48,885 nt of DNA from an uncultured Bacteroidota bacterium (GCA_903926605.1 CAIYJV010000030.1:1-48885), one strand, 5' to 3'; positions 35,606 through 45,554 are shown, counted from the stretch's first letter. The notes: a model not told the origin generated them from the letters alone. Made by a program: numbers and translations.

Positions 35606-36472
35606 ATGTTCATCAATCGTACCACGCCCTTTGTATTTGCATTTCTGTTGTTGGGCTCGGCTTCCTGCCACCTTACCCGTCATGGCAGAACGCCTGAAGT
35701 CATGCCGGGAACCTGGCAGGGGTTGCCGGTAGAAATAGATGGCAACAGTAAAGACTGGCCATCGCCCTATCCCAACTACGACAGTAAAGCGCGTGTGGCC
35801 TATGCCACCTCCAACGACGAGCAGTACCTGTATATAACGATGGAGACGGGCGATGAAATGACACAAATGAAGATACTGCAGAACGGTATGACTGTGTCTG
35901 TTGATACGTCTGGGAAAAAAGAGCCACAGATGCTGGTGAATTTCCCGATGAAGAACGACAACGAACTATTTGAAATTCCCAAACCATCCAAATACGCCCG
36001 TCCCGGATCGGAGAACGAACTGATCAGCAAACAGTCTGTGCAGAAGATAAAAAAAGGAACTGGCTCTGCATCCCAATACGGTCTGGAGGGTTTTGGACCC
36101 TGTTCGGGTGGTTATATGGCCAACCAGAGTTCAACCTGCGGCGTAAAGGTGCGTCTGGGCATGGATGAGTACAATGAACTGGTTTGGGAAGCGGCCATAC
36201 CACTCGCAACACTGTTTCCCGGGAAGCCACTGGCCCAAATCACTGGCAAGCCACTCAGCGTGTGCTTTGCAATAAAGGGCTATAAAAAACCCGAGACCAA
36301 AACAGAGCCCGACAATATGGGTCAGTCAAGTGCGCCCAGGGGTGGTTCCGCCGGCATGCGCAATACCGCTGCGCGCGGAAGCAATCCCAAATCTGCGCCA
36401 GTCAACCCGTTGCAGCCATTGTACGAAAACACTAAGACCTGGAAACACTTTGCACTGGCCGCGAAACCCTGA
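35606..36472 (+). CDS. Lipoprotein with CBM9-like/DOMON-like domain
   Basis: The 288-residue protein has a lipobox ending in GSASC. After a short spacer, LPVEIDGNSKDWPSPYPNYDSKARVAYATSN-type sequence (IDGNSKDWP then DEQYLYITMETGD) begins a beta-sandwich of the CBM9 / DOMON type, which commonly opens with 'I-D-G-x-x-x-D-W'. The rest has VWEAAIPLATLFPG, typical of the last strands in this fold. The C-terminal 50 residues are rich in Ser, Gly and Pro and look disordered. Sugar or heme binding is known for the fold; the ligand here is unknown. The gene converges with the PorP/SprF gene, with 9 bases between the stops. Confidence 0.65.
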   Translation: MFINRTTPFVFAFLLLGSASCHLTRHGRTPEVMPGTWQGLPVEIDGNSKDWPSPYPNYDSKARVAYATSNDEQYLYITMETGDEMTQMKILQNGMTVSVDTSGKKEPQMLVNFPMKNDNELFEIPKPSKYARPGSENELISKQSVQKIKKGTGSASQYGLEGFGPCSGGYMANQSSTCGVKVRLGMDEYNELVWEAAIPLATLFPGKPLAQITGKPLSVCFAIKGYKKPETKTEPDNMGQSSAPRGGSAGMRNTAARGSNPKSAPVNPLQPLYENTKTWKHFALAAKP

Positions 36473-36481
36473 TCGTTTTTC

Positions 36482-37519
36482 TTAAAACCTGGGACATACC
36501 AATCGTTTCTGGTAGCCGGATTTGGAGGGGTACATGCCACCTATGAACAAAGTTGTTTCATAAGCACCCTGCATTTTGCTTGCCTGTTTCAGCGAAGATA
36601 TGTTCACGTCGTAACTTACACCAAGAGACATATTCTGGTATTTAATTTTCACGATGGGTACTACTGCATCGCCATACCGGTACATGGCGCCCATAGTTAG
36701 GCCAAACAGAGTCGAGGCTCCCAGTGTCACGGCGTTCCAGTTTATCAGGCAGCCGCCAACGATCTCGTTATAAGTTCCCTGCAACGCGTAGTTGGCCTGA
36801 ATTTGTAAAGACACGGGTTCAGACAAATCAAAACTCAGCGCCGAGTTTGCATTCCAGCGCATATTAAGGTTCACATCCGGCGTTTCGTAGTAAGAAAATC
36901 CCGGTTGCGTGAAATGGTATCCCGACACGCCCAATATCCCGACCGAAGTATTTTCCTGCCCGAAGGTGGTATTAAAATTTATTCCGGCGCCCATATCAAA
37001 AAAGCCCATTTGCGGTTTAGGCAGATTTTCATTCGACGGACTCGTAGGATCAAAAGCACCACCCAGAAACTGGCTGTTGAAGGTGGCCTTGGACGGGTCG
37101 AAACTATATTGGATATACCCACCCGTAAATCCTACCGAAAGGAAGGAATGATAAGCCTGGTTTACAGACTTATTATAACTGATAGCGGGGTAAAAAGCAG
37201 TGATGCGCTGGCTTAGGCTCCCGGCCTTATCGCCCATGCCCAGCATCCCGAAACTAAAAAAATCTTCAGAATTGTGGCTTACGTTCACATGCGTTTCGGC
37301 ACTTGCCAAGAATGTCTCGTAGGGAAAGGTAATGCTGCTCCACTGGTTGCGGTAATACACACCAAATTTATAATCATCGGCAAACACTCCTGTCAGCGAA
37401 GGATTGCGCAGAATAGAAGTCTCGTAAAACTGCGAAAAATGTATGTCGGCCTGACCATAGCTGCGCAACACCCCAAACAGGGCGCATATACACAATGCTA
37501 TGAGCTTCCTTATCTGCAT
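36482..37519 (-). CDS. PorP/SprF-family type IX secretion outer membrane protein
   Basis: The 345-residue protein has a signal peptide (cleavage before Gln of SYGQADI) and opens with ADIHFSQFYETSILRNPSLTGVFADDYKFGVYYRNQW, the PorP/SprF N-terminal signature. The remainder is an outer-membrane beta barrel. SprF-like proteins are needed for secretion and surface attachment of their cognate type B cargo, for example SprB in Flavobacterium johnsoniae. Its ATG follows the stop of the PKD adhesin gene by one base, so the two are a coupled pair. Confidence 0.92.
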   Translation of the reverse strand: MQIRKLIALCICALFGVLRSYGQADIHFSQFYETSILRNPSLTGVFADDYKFGVYYRNQWSSITFPYETFLASAETHVNVSHNSEDFFSFGMLGMGDKAGSLSQRITAFYPAISYNKSVNQAYHSFLSVGFTGGYIQYSFDPSKATFNSQFLGGAFDPTSPSNENLPKPQMGFFDMGAGINFNTTFGQENTSVGILGVSGYHFTQPGFSYYETPDVNLNMRWNANSALSFDLSEPVSLQIQANYALQGTYNEIVGGCLINWNAVTLGASTLFGLTMGAMYRYGDAVVPIVKIKYQNMSLGVSYDVNISSLKQASKMQGAYETTLFIGGMYPSKSGYQKRLVCPRF

Positions 37520-37520
37520 C

Positions 37521-40500
37521 TTATTTTATGATGGTTACGTCGCCTTTTACAAACAATGGTTCTCCGTTATTGCAGGTAGCTTCCACAATATATACATATA
37601 CATCGGGCCGTGGCGGACCGCCATTGTAGGCACCGGTCCAGGCGCTGCTTGCGTCATTCAGTTCAAAATTGCTTCTTTCAAAAAGCAGTTCTCCCCATCT
37701 GTTGTATATACGGAATGACTTGACCTGAGATATACCCGTACCCCTGGGATAGAACACATCATTGTTTCCGTCTCCATTGGGTGTAAATGAGTTAGGGATA
37801 AAAATCTGAGTCGCGTCGCATATCACCTTTATCAATACGCTATCGCTGGCCAGGCAGCCAAAAGAACTAGCCACCACCACACGGTAAACGGTGGTTGACG
37901 GAGGCGTGGCAACCGGATTATAGCAACTGTCGCAACTCAGTGTCGCAGCGGGAGACCAACCTATAGAAGCAATATTGCTTCCCGACGATATGATGTTGGC
38001 AGATGATCCGTCTACTATTACCTGATTTCCACTGGTGGAAATGGTAGGCAGGGGGTGCACAATAATGGTCACATAGTTGGTATCGGGTATGCAGCTACCC
38101 AATTGTGATATTACCTCGTAGGTGGTTGTCGTGATCGGCGTAGCCATCGGATCCGGAATGTCGGAATGGTTCAGTCCGCTGGAGGGTATCCAGGTAAACC
38201 GGGTGCCTCCGGAATCAAAGATCTGTACCGGAACTCCCTGGCAAACTTCGCCGCCGCCGCTGGCCACCGATTCTGTTTTTGTTTTCAAACGTACAGTCAC
38301 CGTATCGGTTCCCTTACATCCGTTTATGTCTGTTCCCGTCACGGTGTACTGGGTTTCTGTAGTGGGCGATGCCAGTGTAGGATTGCAGGCCGTACAACTC
38401 AGCGTGGCACCGGGGGACCATGTATAGCTCGAACCGCCCCAGGCCGTTAAAGTAGCATAGTCGCCCACACACACCACAGTATCTCCGCTCACATGTATGA
38501 CTGGCGTTGGCAATACCATAATGTTTCTGGACACTGTTGCAATGCAACCCCAGGCATCGGTTGCAGTGAGCAATACTGCATGGACACCTACTGAATCATA
38601 CTCATGTGTAGGCATCTGCAAGTTGCTGAAACAGGTATCGCAAAACTGCCACTGCCAGGCGGTTACGGTAGAAAAAAAGCTGCGCGAAGTATCCTGGAAA
38701 GTCACGGTTTCTCCTACGCATATAGGAGAAGGATGGGCTATGAACCCGGGATATACTATATCTACCCTTATCGTATCTGTACCCAGGCTTGAACTCTGAC
38801 AGCCGGTGTTGTCACTCAATATCAGTTTCGGGAGGTACCAACCGGGTACGGTGTACACATGAGTAATAGTATCCAGCGACGATACACCGCTCACGGTGCC
38901 GTCGTCAAAGTCCCAGATCACGGTAGGCACATTTACCAGCCCTGCATCGAAGTGAACGCTGAGTGGAACGCATCCGGAGTCTATGTTGTAGGTAAAACCA
39001 CCTGCGTAACCATAAATATTCACATGGCCAATGGCGGTGTCTTTGCAACCATAAAGGTTTGTGGCCACCAGCATGACGGTATCCAGCGCCGAAGTCACAT
39101 ACAGCTCGCTGGGAGAGAATGCAATGGACGAATCGCCGTTACCGAACGACCAATGATAACTGGATGCTCCCGAACTGGTATTCACAAAGTGACAGGACAA
39201 AGGAAGACAAATACTGAACGAATCTGTGTTGAAGAATGAGGCCACGGGTCTCGTCACGTTGATATAGTCCAGATAAGTGGCCGTGTCCACACAACCGTTT
39301 GCATCTTTTACGATCAGCCGTACGGTATAGCTACCGGCGGCCATATAAGCGTGATAGGCATTGGTGGTATTAGCGCTATCGCCGTCGCCAAAAAGCCATT
39401 CCGATGACACGATGCCCGAGCTCAGATTGGTAAATAACACAGTGTCGCCAATACAGGGTGCAGTTTTCGTCACCGTAAACACAGCATGGGGCCGGGTTAC
39501 GGTGATGAGGGCAGGTTTCACCAAAGTATCCTTGCAGCCAATATTGTCTGTGACTATTTCGGTAACACCAAAGGTGCCGGCGGAGTTATAGGTGTGCGAG
39601 ACCGGCGTGCCGGTGCCGGCAGTACCGTCTCCAAAAGCCCAGTCATAGCTCACCGGAAAAGCACCGGTCACGTCGGTAGAATAGTCTGTAAAGGTTACGA
39701 ACAGAGGCCAGCAGCCGTTGGGCGGTGCCGCTGCGAAGCTATCCACCGGTTTGGCTACAAGGATATAGTTGTTCCGCGTAAAGGTATCCAGGCAACCATG
39801 CTGGTCACCGATCACCAACATCACCGTGTGTAAACCCGTGGTATAGAAAGTGTCCCGTTGTATAATAATACCGGGGTAGTTGGTTGGTGTATTGTCTATG
39901 AACCAAGCGTAGCTGGTAGCCGTGCCGCCCGTGATCGTTGGCGTAAACAGTACAGATCCCCATTTGCATATAGCAGTATCATCGGCAACGAATGTCACCG
40001 TGGGCTTTAAAAGGTCTATGAACATAGTCATGGTATCGTGGCAACCACTGGTACTATTGTAGGTGTACAAACTGACTTCGTAGACTCCCAGCGTTGGATA
40101 ATTATGAACCGGACTAAATATAGTAGAGGTGGTTCCGTCGCCGAAACTCCATGTCCATGTGGTAGCGCCCATTGAGATATTATCAAAATTCACCTCGGTT
40201 GGAGGTGCACACTCATAATTTACGTTAAATAGAGATTTGGGCGAGTCTACGGTTATGTAATCTGGCAGTACAAACGGGGCGCTGGGACAACCATTGTCAA
40301 ACACTACCAGTGTCACAGTATCGGTGCCCGGAAATGGATATTGATGTACGGTAGTGGGTACCGAATCTATCGACCCGGAGCCATCGCCAAAGGTCCATTG
40401 CCATGAGGTAATTGCGCCTGTGGACGTACTAATGAAATTCACGAACTGGTCGGCACAGATATGTGTGGGCATTCCGTAGAATGAGGCTACAGGTGGTGTG

Positions 40501-42071
40501 CCCACATAAATGGTAAAGTCTTTGGAGCCGCTGCAACCGTTCACGGTGGTAAAATTCACATGTCCCGAATACACTCCTACCGCCGTATAGGTATGCGAGG
40601 GCGTGGCGCCGGTAGATACCGGAGATCCATCTCCAAACGTCCAGGAGTAAGAGGCCACGCCATAAGGGTAGGAAAAAGTATAGGTATCGCAGGCAACAGT
40701 GAGCAGGGTTAAACTAAAAGGTACTGTGAGGGGTACGCAACCGGAATTGGGGGTATCTATCACCATGGGTATGATGGGGAAAATCGTATCCGCCATTTTC
40801 ACAGTATCCCTGCAGCCGTTGGGCTGCGTCACCAGCATGGATATGGTAAAACATCCGTTCCAGGAATAGGGGTGCGAAGCTGGGTTGCCGGTGCCCGTGC
40901 CACCATCGCCAAACAACCAGTTTACGGTTGATCCCGCAGGTACTCCTGATCCGGTGAACGCTATGGTTACCGGTGCGGGACAGGCATGTACCGGGTTGGG
41001 CGTAATGGTCATAGCCGGCCCGGGTGTGATCACAATAGTATGGGTGATCGTGTCATTGCAGGGTCCGGTAGATATTACCAGTGTCACGGTATAGGTGCCC
41101 GGCACGGTATAAAAATGAGAAGGAGAGTCCAGAAATGAAACGCCGCCGTCGCCGAAGTTCCAATAGCACGAAGAAAACGTGGAGCTGGTGTTATGAAACA
41201 TAACCCACGAGTTGACGCAGGCAGTAGATACGGAATTGAAAGCGGCATTCAGGTCGGCAACCGTTACATAATTGGGTCTGTTCACCGTGTCTTTACACCC
41301 ATTACCATCCGTAACGATCAGCCCAACCGAAAAAGCACCGGCAGAAGTATAGGTGTGTGTAGGCGTGGTACCAGCTGAAGTACCACCATCGCCAAATGTC
41401 CAGTTATAACTGAAACCGGGGGTTCCGGTTACCGTGGGTGTAAACACATCGGTACCGGGAGGTGTGCAGAAATAGAGATTGGCCGCGGTAAATGAGGCTA
41501 CGGGGGGAGTGAATACGTGAATGTACGTCGGCTGAGTCAGCGAACTCTGGCATCCCTGCGCATTGGTTGCGAACAGGGTGATGTTGTAGTACCCCGGCCC
41601 GGGAAATAAATGAGTGGGTGAAGAGGATGTGCTGGTGATACCATCGCCGAAATTCCAGATATACGACAATGCGCCGGCCACACCGGGAATAGTGGTACTG
41701 GTAAAAGTGACCGGTGTGCCGGGACAAACTGATGCGTCGTCGGCAGTAAACGAAACGGTTGGCGCCGGGTATACAGTAATGGTGTGGGTGGCGGTGCTGG
41801 AGGAAGAACCGTTGTAGGCTATGAGTGTAACGGTATAGATACCCGGCGAAAGGTAACTACCGGCCGGATCTGTAATGCTAGTGGTGGGGCTGCCATTACC
41901 TAAATCCCAGGTGTAAGAACTGGCGCCGGAAGACGTATTGGTAAAATGTACCACCAGTGGAGCACAACCCGATGCGCCATCGGTAGAAAATGAAGCAGTT
42001 ACTGCTCCACATGGCGATGCCCCCAGCAAAAATGCCCAGCTCAAACACCAAAAAAACAGGTATTTCCGCAT
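37521..42071 (-). CDS. Giant PKD-repeat adhesin with T9SS type B sorting domain
   Basis: The 1516-residue protein has a signal peptide, then by my count 14 PKD-type domains of about 80-90 residues (most with WxFGDG and HxY motifs, one Cys pair in many, e.g. YNWTFGDGGTS and SYDWAFGDGTAG). Domain 9 is diverged (AWFIDNTPTNYP). Three Ig-like repeats of the WSPxxTLS type follow. The last 95 residues (IFIPNSFTPNGDGNND to VKGDVTIIK) are a type B sorting domain. The architecture resembles SprB-type gliding or surface adhesins and the CHU proteins of Cytophaga. Many domains have a pair of cysteines, so disulfides may stiffen the stalk. It is cotranscribed with the PorP/SprF gene. Confidence 0.9.
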   Translation of the reverse strand: MRKYLFFWCLSWAFLLGASPCGAVTASFSTDGASGCAPLVVHFTNTSSGASSYTWDLGNGSPTTSITDPAGSYLSPGIYTVTLIAYNGSSSSTATHTITVYPAPTVSFTADDASVCPGTPVTFTSTTIPGVAGALSYIWNFGDGITSTSSSPTHLFPGPGYYNITLFATNAQGCQSSLTQPTYIHVFTPPVASFTAANLYFCTPPGTDVFTPTVTGTPGFSYNWTFGDGGTSAGTTPTHTYTSAGAFSVGLIVTDGNGCKDTVNRPNYVTVADLNAAFNSVSTACVNSWVMFHNTSSTFSSCYWNFGDGGVSFLDSPSHFYTVPGTYTVTLVISTGPCNDTITHTIVITPGPAMTITPNPVHACPAPVTIAFTGSGVPAGSTVNWLFGDGGTGTGNPASHPYSWNGCFTISMLVTQPNGCRDTVKMADTIFPIIPMVIDTPNSGCVPLTVPFSLTLLTVACDTYTFSYPYGVASYSWTFGDGSPVSTGATPSHTYTAVGVYSGHVNFTTVNGCSGSKDFTIYVGTPPVASFYGMPTHICADQFVNFISTSTGAITSWQWTFGDGSGSIDSVPTTVHQYPFPGTDTVTLVVFDNGCPSAPFVLPDYITVDSPKSLFNVNYECAPPTEVNFDNISMGATTWTWSFGDGTTSTIFSPVHNYPTLGVYEVSLYTYNSTSGCHDTMTMFIDLLKPTVTFVADDTAICKWGSVLFTPTITGGTATSYAWFIDNTPTNYPGIIIQRDTFYTTGLHTVMLVIGDQHGCLDTFTRNNYILVAKPVDSFAAAPPNGCWPLFVTFTDYSTDVTGAFPVSYDWAFGDGTAGTGTPVSHTYNSAGTFGVTEIVTDNIGCKDTLVKPALITVTRPHAVFTVTKTAPCIGDTVLFTNLSSGIVSSEWLFGDGDSANTTNAYHAYMAAGSYTVRLIVKDANGCVDTATYLDYINVTRPVASFFNTDSFSICLPLSCHFVNTSSGASSYHWSFGNGDSSIAFSPSELYVTSALDTVMLVATNLYGCKDTAIGHVNIYGYAGGFTYNIDSGCVPLSVHFDAGLVNVPTVIWDFDDGTVSGVSSLDTITHVYTVPGWYLPKLILSDNTGCQSSSLGTDTIRVDIVYPGFIAHPSPICVGETVTFQDTSRSFFSTVTAWQWQFCDTCFSNLQMPTHEYDSVGVHAVLLTATDAWGCIATVSRNIMVLPTPVIHVSGDTVVCVGDYATLTAWGGSSYTWSPGATLSCTACNPTLASPTTETQYTVTGTDINGCKGTDTVTVRLKTKTESVASGGGEVCQGVPVQIFDSGGTRFTWIPSSGLNHSDIPDPMATPITTTTYEVISQLGSCIPDTNYVTIIVHPLPTISTSGNQVIVDGSSANIISSGSNIASIGWSPAATLSCDSCYNPVATPPSTTVYRVVVASSFGCLASDSVLIKVICDATQIFIPNSFTPNGDGNNDVFYPRGTGISQVKSFRIYNRWGELLFERSNFELNDASSAWTGAYNGGPPRPDVYVYIVEATCNNGEPLFVKGDVTIIK

Positions 42072-42322
42072 TTTCTATCAAGTTAAATAAGTGTCTGAAG
42101 GCTGATTTGAACTGAAAAGTTAATATAAATTAACTAAATAGACATTGTTTTAGGACAAAAAGTTAGTACATTTTTGAATAATTTTTATTGTAATTCATAA
42201 TATTATTGCATACTCATGAAAAAGACAAACTGACGACGGGTTATTTTAAGGGCGCTTCTGCTGTGAATAGGAAAATAGGAGTATCGTATTTAGGACGGGC
42301 ACAGCAACAAGCTTATAGCACC
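42072..42322. other. AT-rich gap upstream of the adhesin gene
   Basis: This stretch upstream of the minus-strand adhesin gene should hold its promoter. I find no full match to TTTG and TAnnTTTG. No coding frame is supported. The gap continues through the repeats at 42323-42491 to the next gene end at 42754, and I see no gene there either. Confidence 0.4.
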
Positions 42323-42491
42323 GTCAACTGGCGCGGGAGAAGGTTTCACAGTGAATTTTTCTGTTTCATACACGTGTAAAATATTGCAAAGTTATTCTTA
42401 ATATAGAATGCTTTGGTCAACTGGCGCGGGAGTTAGCGTCAGCGCTCCCGTGTCAACATAAGCAAGCCGGTCTCTGACCGGATTTCACAGT
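42323..42491. repeat. Two copies of a REP-like hairpin repeat, one internally deleted
   Basis: A 17-base sequence, GTCAACTGGCGCGGGAG, occurs at 42323-42339 and 42416-42432, and both copies are followed by TTTCACAGT (42344-42352 and 42483-42491). In the second copy the interval holds hairpins AGCG/CGCT with flanking GGGAG/CTCCC and a perfect CCGGTC-TCT-GACCGG (42467-42481). In the first copy the interval is only 4 bases, as if the hairpins had been deleted. The arms resemble the repeat at 9059-9089. Confidence 0.65.
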
Positions 42492-42753
42492 AGAAAAGTT
42501 GAGCAGCACTTTTGTTGTTCCGGGTAAGAGCTAACTATTTCTGGAACTAATATATAAAGTGCCTCTCTGCCGTCACCCATGCAAATCAACTCACCAAATG
42601 TTAGCATTATTTCATCATACAGGCAATTTCACCTCGGGGGAGGCCCCGTGTGACAGCGAAATTAAGGGGGCGTGTCCTTTTGCAACTATAATGCTAAAAT
42701 CAATTAATTTCCACCATCAACAAGGGTCACATTAAAAATTGGACCACTATTCC

Positions 42754-44007
42754 CTACTCCTTAACCACTTTCCTTACTATCTTCTCCCCTGTCTCCAACG
42801 ACGCGATCTCCATAAAATAGATCCCCGGGGTCACGTTTCCGATATCTAAAATCTGACTACTACTCTGCAAAAACACTTGCTTTACTTTACTTCCAACCAG
42901 GTCCCGGACTATCAGTGAACACCCACCCGCTCCGTTTACAGTCAGGAGCCCTTTATTGGGATTCGGGAACACAATTACCCGCTGCAGCTTTCCAACAGGG
43001 TCATTAATGCCCTCATGAAATAATATTACCCTCGCCGTATCATAAGTGATACGCCCGCAAACATCCAATTGCATTACATACGATGAAGTCGAATCGGGAT
43101 GCACCTTAAATCCTGCCTTGTTGCTGTCTATCAGCACCCCGTCCATATACCAATAGCAAGGTAAATAACCCGTAGTATCTCCAATCTGAACACTATCGGT
43201 ACTAAAATATGGCATCATCTTATCTGGACCAGCGTTTGCAGAATCATCAACAGCGATTACACTCACATCATCGACTAGGTACCAAGCACATTGGTTGGAA
43301 GTATTCCACGGAAGATAATCATGATTACGGGTCACAGTATCGGTATGGTGAATGTCAAAGAAATTCCCAATTGTGATAAACGATTCCGTGCCGTTTGCGG
43401 TAAATGCACCCTGAACTTTTACCCAATTTAATGTGTCATTAATAATACTGTCCTCAACAATCTGTGGATTGAATGCTGTTTGCGGAGAAGCACAACCTGC
43501 GCTGTCTTGCCCGTTGTCTATCGCACCATTATCTAAATAAACCCCTAGATGATTGTTGGCATATTGTGAGAATTGACAAAGGGTGAAGTAAAATGTAACA
43601 CAATAACGTTTTCCAGCGATGAGAGATTTGTATAAATGTCCTTGCAAATAATCTCGTTGGTATGCTAACGGCAAATAACTATTGTCATAATATGTTTCTA
43701 TCATTACCATTCCATTCCCTGTCCTTGGATAATGATAATACCAAAGACCCTGCGGTACACTAACTTCGCTATACAATAGTGTAGTATCACAAGTATTACA
43801 ATATTCCGGAGTGCAAACAGCAGCAGGTATACTTGTGTCGGGATAAATACTGTCGATAGCTTGCCAATAAGTGGCAGACTTTATCATGTTTACGGTTGTC
43901 GGGCATTTTGAATACTGTTCAAAACTCGGATTCTTCACAAGATTTATCTGCCCTTTTGTGCCCACAAATGCACCTACAAATACTAGGGTCAGAAAAAAGC
44001 ATCTCAT
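42754..44007 (-). CDS. Secreted protein with T9SS type A sorting domain
   Basis: The 417-residue protein starts at ATG 44007 (MRCFFLTLVF); a GTG three codons upstream is less likely. The signal peptide is cleaved before Gln of TKGQINL. The N-terminal domain opens LVKNPSFEQYSKCP and continues with GNGMVMIETYY and YCVTFYFTLCQFS, typical of Bacteroidota carbohydrate-binding-like jelly rolls; several Cys may form disulfides. A beta domain follows (SANAGPDKMM), then the type A sorting domain (VIVFPNPNKGLLTV to PGIYFMEIAS to VRKVVKE). No catalytic site is recognised. It should be exported by T9SS. It stands alone, 63 bases before the cyclophilin gene end. Confidence 0.8.
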   Translation of the reverse strand: MRCFFLTLVFVGAFVGTKGQINLVKNPSFEQYSKCPTTVNMIKSATYWQAIDSIYPDTSIPAAVCTPEYCNTCDTTLLYSEVSVPQGLWYYHYPRTGNGMVMIETYYDNSYLPLAYQRDYLQGHLYKSLIAGKRYCVTFYFTLCQFSQYANNHLGVYLDNGAIDNGQDSAGCASPQTAFNPQIVEDSIINDTLNWVKVQGAFTANGTESFITIGNFFDIHHTDTVTRNHDYLPWNTSNQCAWYLVDDVSVIAVDDSANAGPDKMMPYFSTDSVQIGDTTGYLPCYWYMDGVLIDSNKAGFKVHPDSTSSYVMQLDVCGRITYDTARVILFHEGINDPVGKLQRVIVFPNPNKGLLTVNGAGGCSLIVRDLVGSKVKQVFLQSSSQILDIGNVTPGIYFMEIASLETGEKIVRKVVKE

Positions 44008-44069
44008 GGTAATCACAAATTAAAAACTGAACCACGGCATCAAAAATCAGCACATTAAAAATTAGCACA

Positions 44070-44780
44070 TTACTTGTGCTTCCGCTTCAAAAACCAGAAC
44101 AGCCCACGGTGCTTTTTCTTGCCGCCGTCCGGCAACAGTTCCCGCACCGAAAGCATCCGGATATCCCCATTTGGCCTGTCTGCACGGTTGCGGGGCGCGT
44201 TGGCTATTTTGTCTACCACATCCATGCCTTCCAGCACTTCGCCAAACACCGTATAGCCACCATCCAGATGGGGCGTGCCACCCTGTGTTTTGTAAATCTC
44301 GCGCTGGGCAGCAGTGTATTTATGGCCCGTATGCTGGGTCACATTATCCAGTTCGGCATCGGTACACTTCTTGCCAACTACAATATAAAACTGGCTGGCC
44401 GATCCCGATTTATCGGGCGTATTGGTTCTGGCCACTGCCAGCGCGCCACGTTTATGAAAATCAGAATCATTGATCTCCGCCGGAATGGTGTACCCCAGTC
44501 CGCCGCTACCCAGATTTGCGCCCGGTGCCGCGTGCTTGGAGGTCGGGTCGCCACCCTGTATCATAAACCCGGGTATCACCCGGTGAAAAAGTGTGCTGTC
44601 GTAAGCATGCGCACGAGCGTTCTTCAGCATATTTTCACTGTTCAGCGGCGCATTGTCATACAACATCACCACGATCCTGCCTGAATCTGTAATTATTTCT
44701 ACTTTGTTTTTCTGTGCAAATACGGGCTGCACCAACACGCACACGCCAACAGCTATCAAAAACCTACGAATCATGATCAT
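44070..44780 (-). CDS. Secreted cyclophilin-type peptidyl-prolyl isomerase
   Basis: I start it at ATG 44780 (MIMIRRFLIA; ATG 44774 is an alternative), giving 236 residues with a signal peptide cleaved before Gln of VFAQKNK. Cyclophilin motifs are FHRVIPGFMIQGGDP, GSASQFYIVVGKK and LDGGYTVFGEVLEGMDVVDKI. An insert of about 25 residues (DNVTQHTGHKYTAAQREIYKTQ) is shared with the neighbouring paralog. It speeds proline isomerisation of envelope proteins in the periplasm. It is the third gene of the run mce, cyclophilin, cyclophilin; 64 bases separate it from the paralog. Confidence 0.9.
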   Translation of the reverse strand: MIMIRRFLIAVGVCVLVQPVFAQKNKVEIITDSGRIVVMLYDNAPLNSENMLKNARAHAYDSTLFHRVIPGFMIQGGDPTSKHAAPGANLGSGGLGYTIPAEINDSDFHKRGALAVARTNTPDKSGSASQFYIVVGKKCTDAELDNVTQHTGHKYTAAQREIYKTQGGTPHLDGGYTVFGEVLEGMDVVDKIANAPRNRADRPNGDIRMLSVRELLPDGGKKKHRGLFWFLKRKHK

Positions 44781-44844
44781 TTTTTTTGCAAATAAATAAG
44801 ACAGCACAAATTTTCCAAATGCACTAAACCATGCGGCACCATTC

Positions 44845-45546
44845 CTAATTAAAAAACGGATCCCACAATTTCCCTTTCAACTGCATATATTGCCACCAGT
44901 GCAGCGGTATTACCGATACTTTCCTTATCCGCACGTCTGTCAGGGGGCGGTCATTCTTGTCGCGGTCCAGTTTAGATATCTTTTCGGCCACGTCCATACC
45001 GTGCAACACCTCTCCGAAAACGGTATAGTTGCCGTCCAGCTTGGGCGTGCCGCCATTGCGTATGTATACACGTTTCTGGTGCTCGGTAAATTTTCTGCCG
45101 GTCTTTTTAGATACACTATCCAGTTGTTTCTCAGTATAGCGTTTTCCTATTACAATGTAAAACTGTGCCGCCGATCCGGATTTGTCCGGAGTCGTATCTC
45201 GTGCTACTCCCAACGCGCCCCGCTTATGAAAATTCTCGTCATTTATTTCGGCCTTTACCAAAAAGGGCAGGTCGCCATCGCCCAGCAGCACCCCGGGTTT
45301 CGCATGCATTGAGTCTGGGTCGCCACCCTGTACCACGAATTTCGGGATACACCGGTGGAAAAGCAGACTGTCGTAAAAATGCTCATTCGCCCTGGCGATC
45401 ATATTATTACTGTTCAGTGGCGTGTTCCGGTAGAGCTTCAGGATAATATCCCCATATTCGGTCTCTATCCTGATGCCATTGTTGCGGGCGCTGGCTGTAA
45501 CGAACCCGGCTAACAGACACAGTATGGTAAAGGCTTTGCGTAGCAT
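44845..45546 (-). CDS. Second secreted cyclophilin-type peptidyl-prolyl isomerase
   Basis: Starting at ATG 45546 (MLRKAFTILC) the protein has 233 residues and a signal peptide ending near TASA, without a following Gln. Motifs are FHRCIPKFVVQGGDP, GSAAQFYIVIGKR and LDGNYTVFGEVLHGMDVAEKI. The same insert as in the neighbour is present (KTGRKFTEHQKRVYI). The sequences are similar but clearly diverged, so the tandem pair is an old duplication. It begins 8 bases after the mce stop and is probably translated from the same mRNA. Confidence 0.9.
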   Translation of the reverse strand: MLRKAFTILCLLAGFVTASARNNGIRIETEYGDIILKLYRNTPLNSNNMIARANEHFYDSLLFHRCIPKFVVQGGDPDSMHAKPGVLLGDGDLPFLVKAEINDENFHKRGALGVARDTTPDKSGSAAQFYIVIGKRYTEKQLDSVSKKTGRKFTEHQKRVYIRNGGTPKLDGNYTVFGEVLHGMDVAEKISKLDRDKNDRPLTDVRIRKVSVIPLHWWQYMQLKGKLWDPFFN

Positions 45547-45554
45547 ATATTTTC

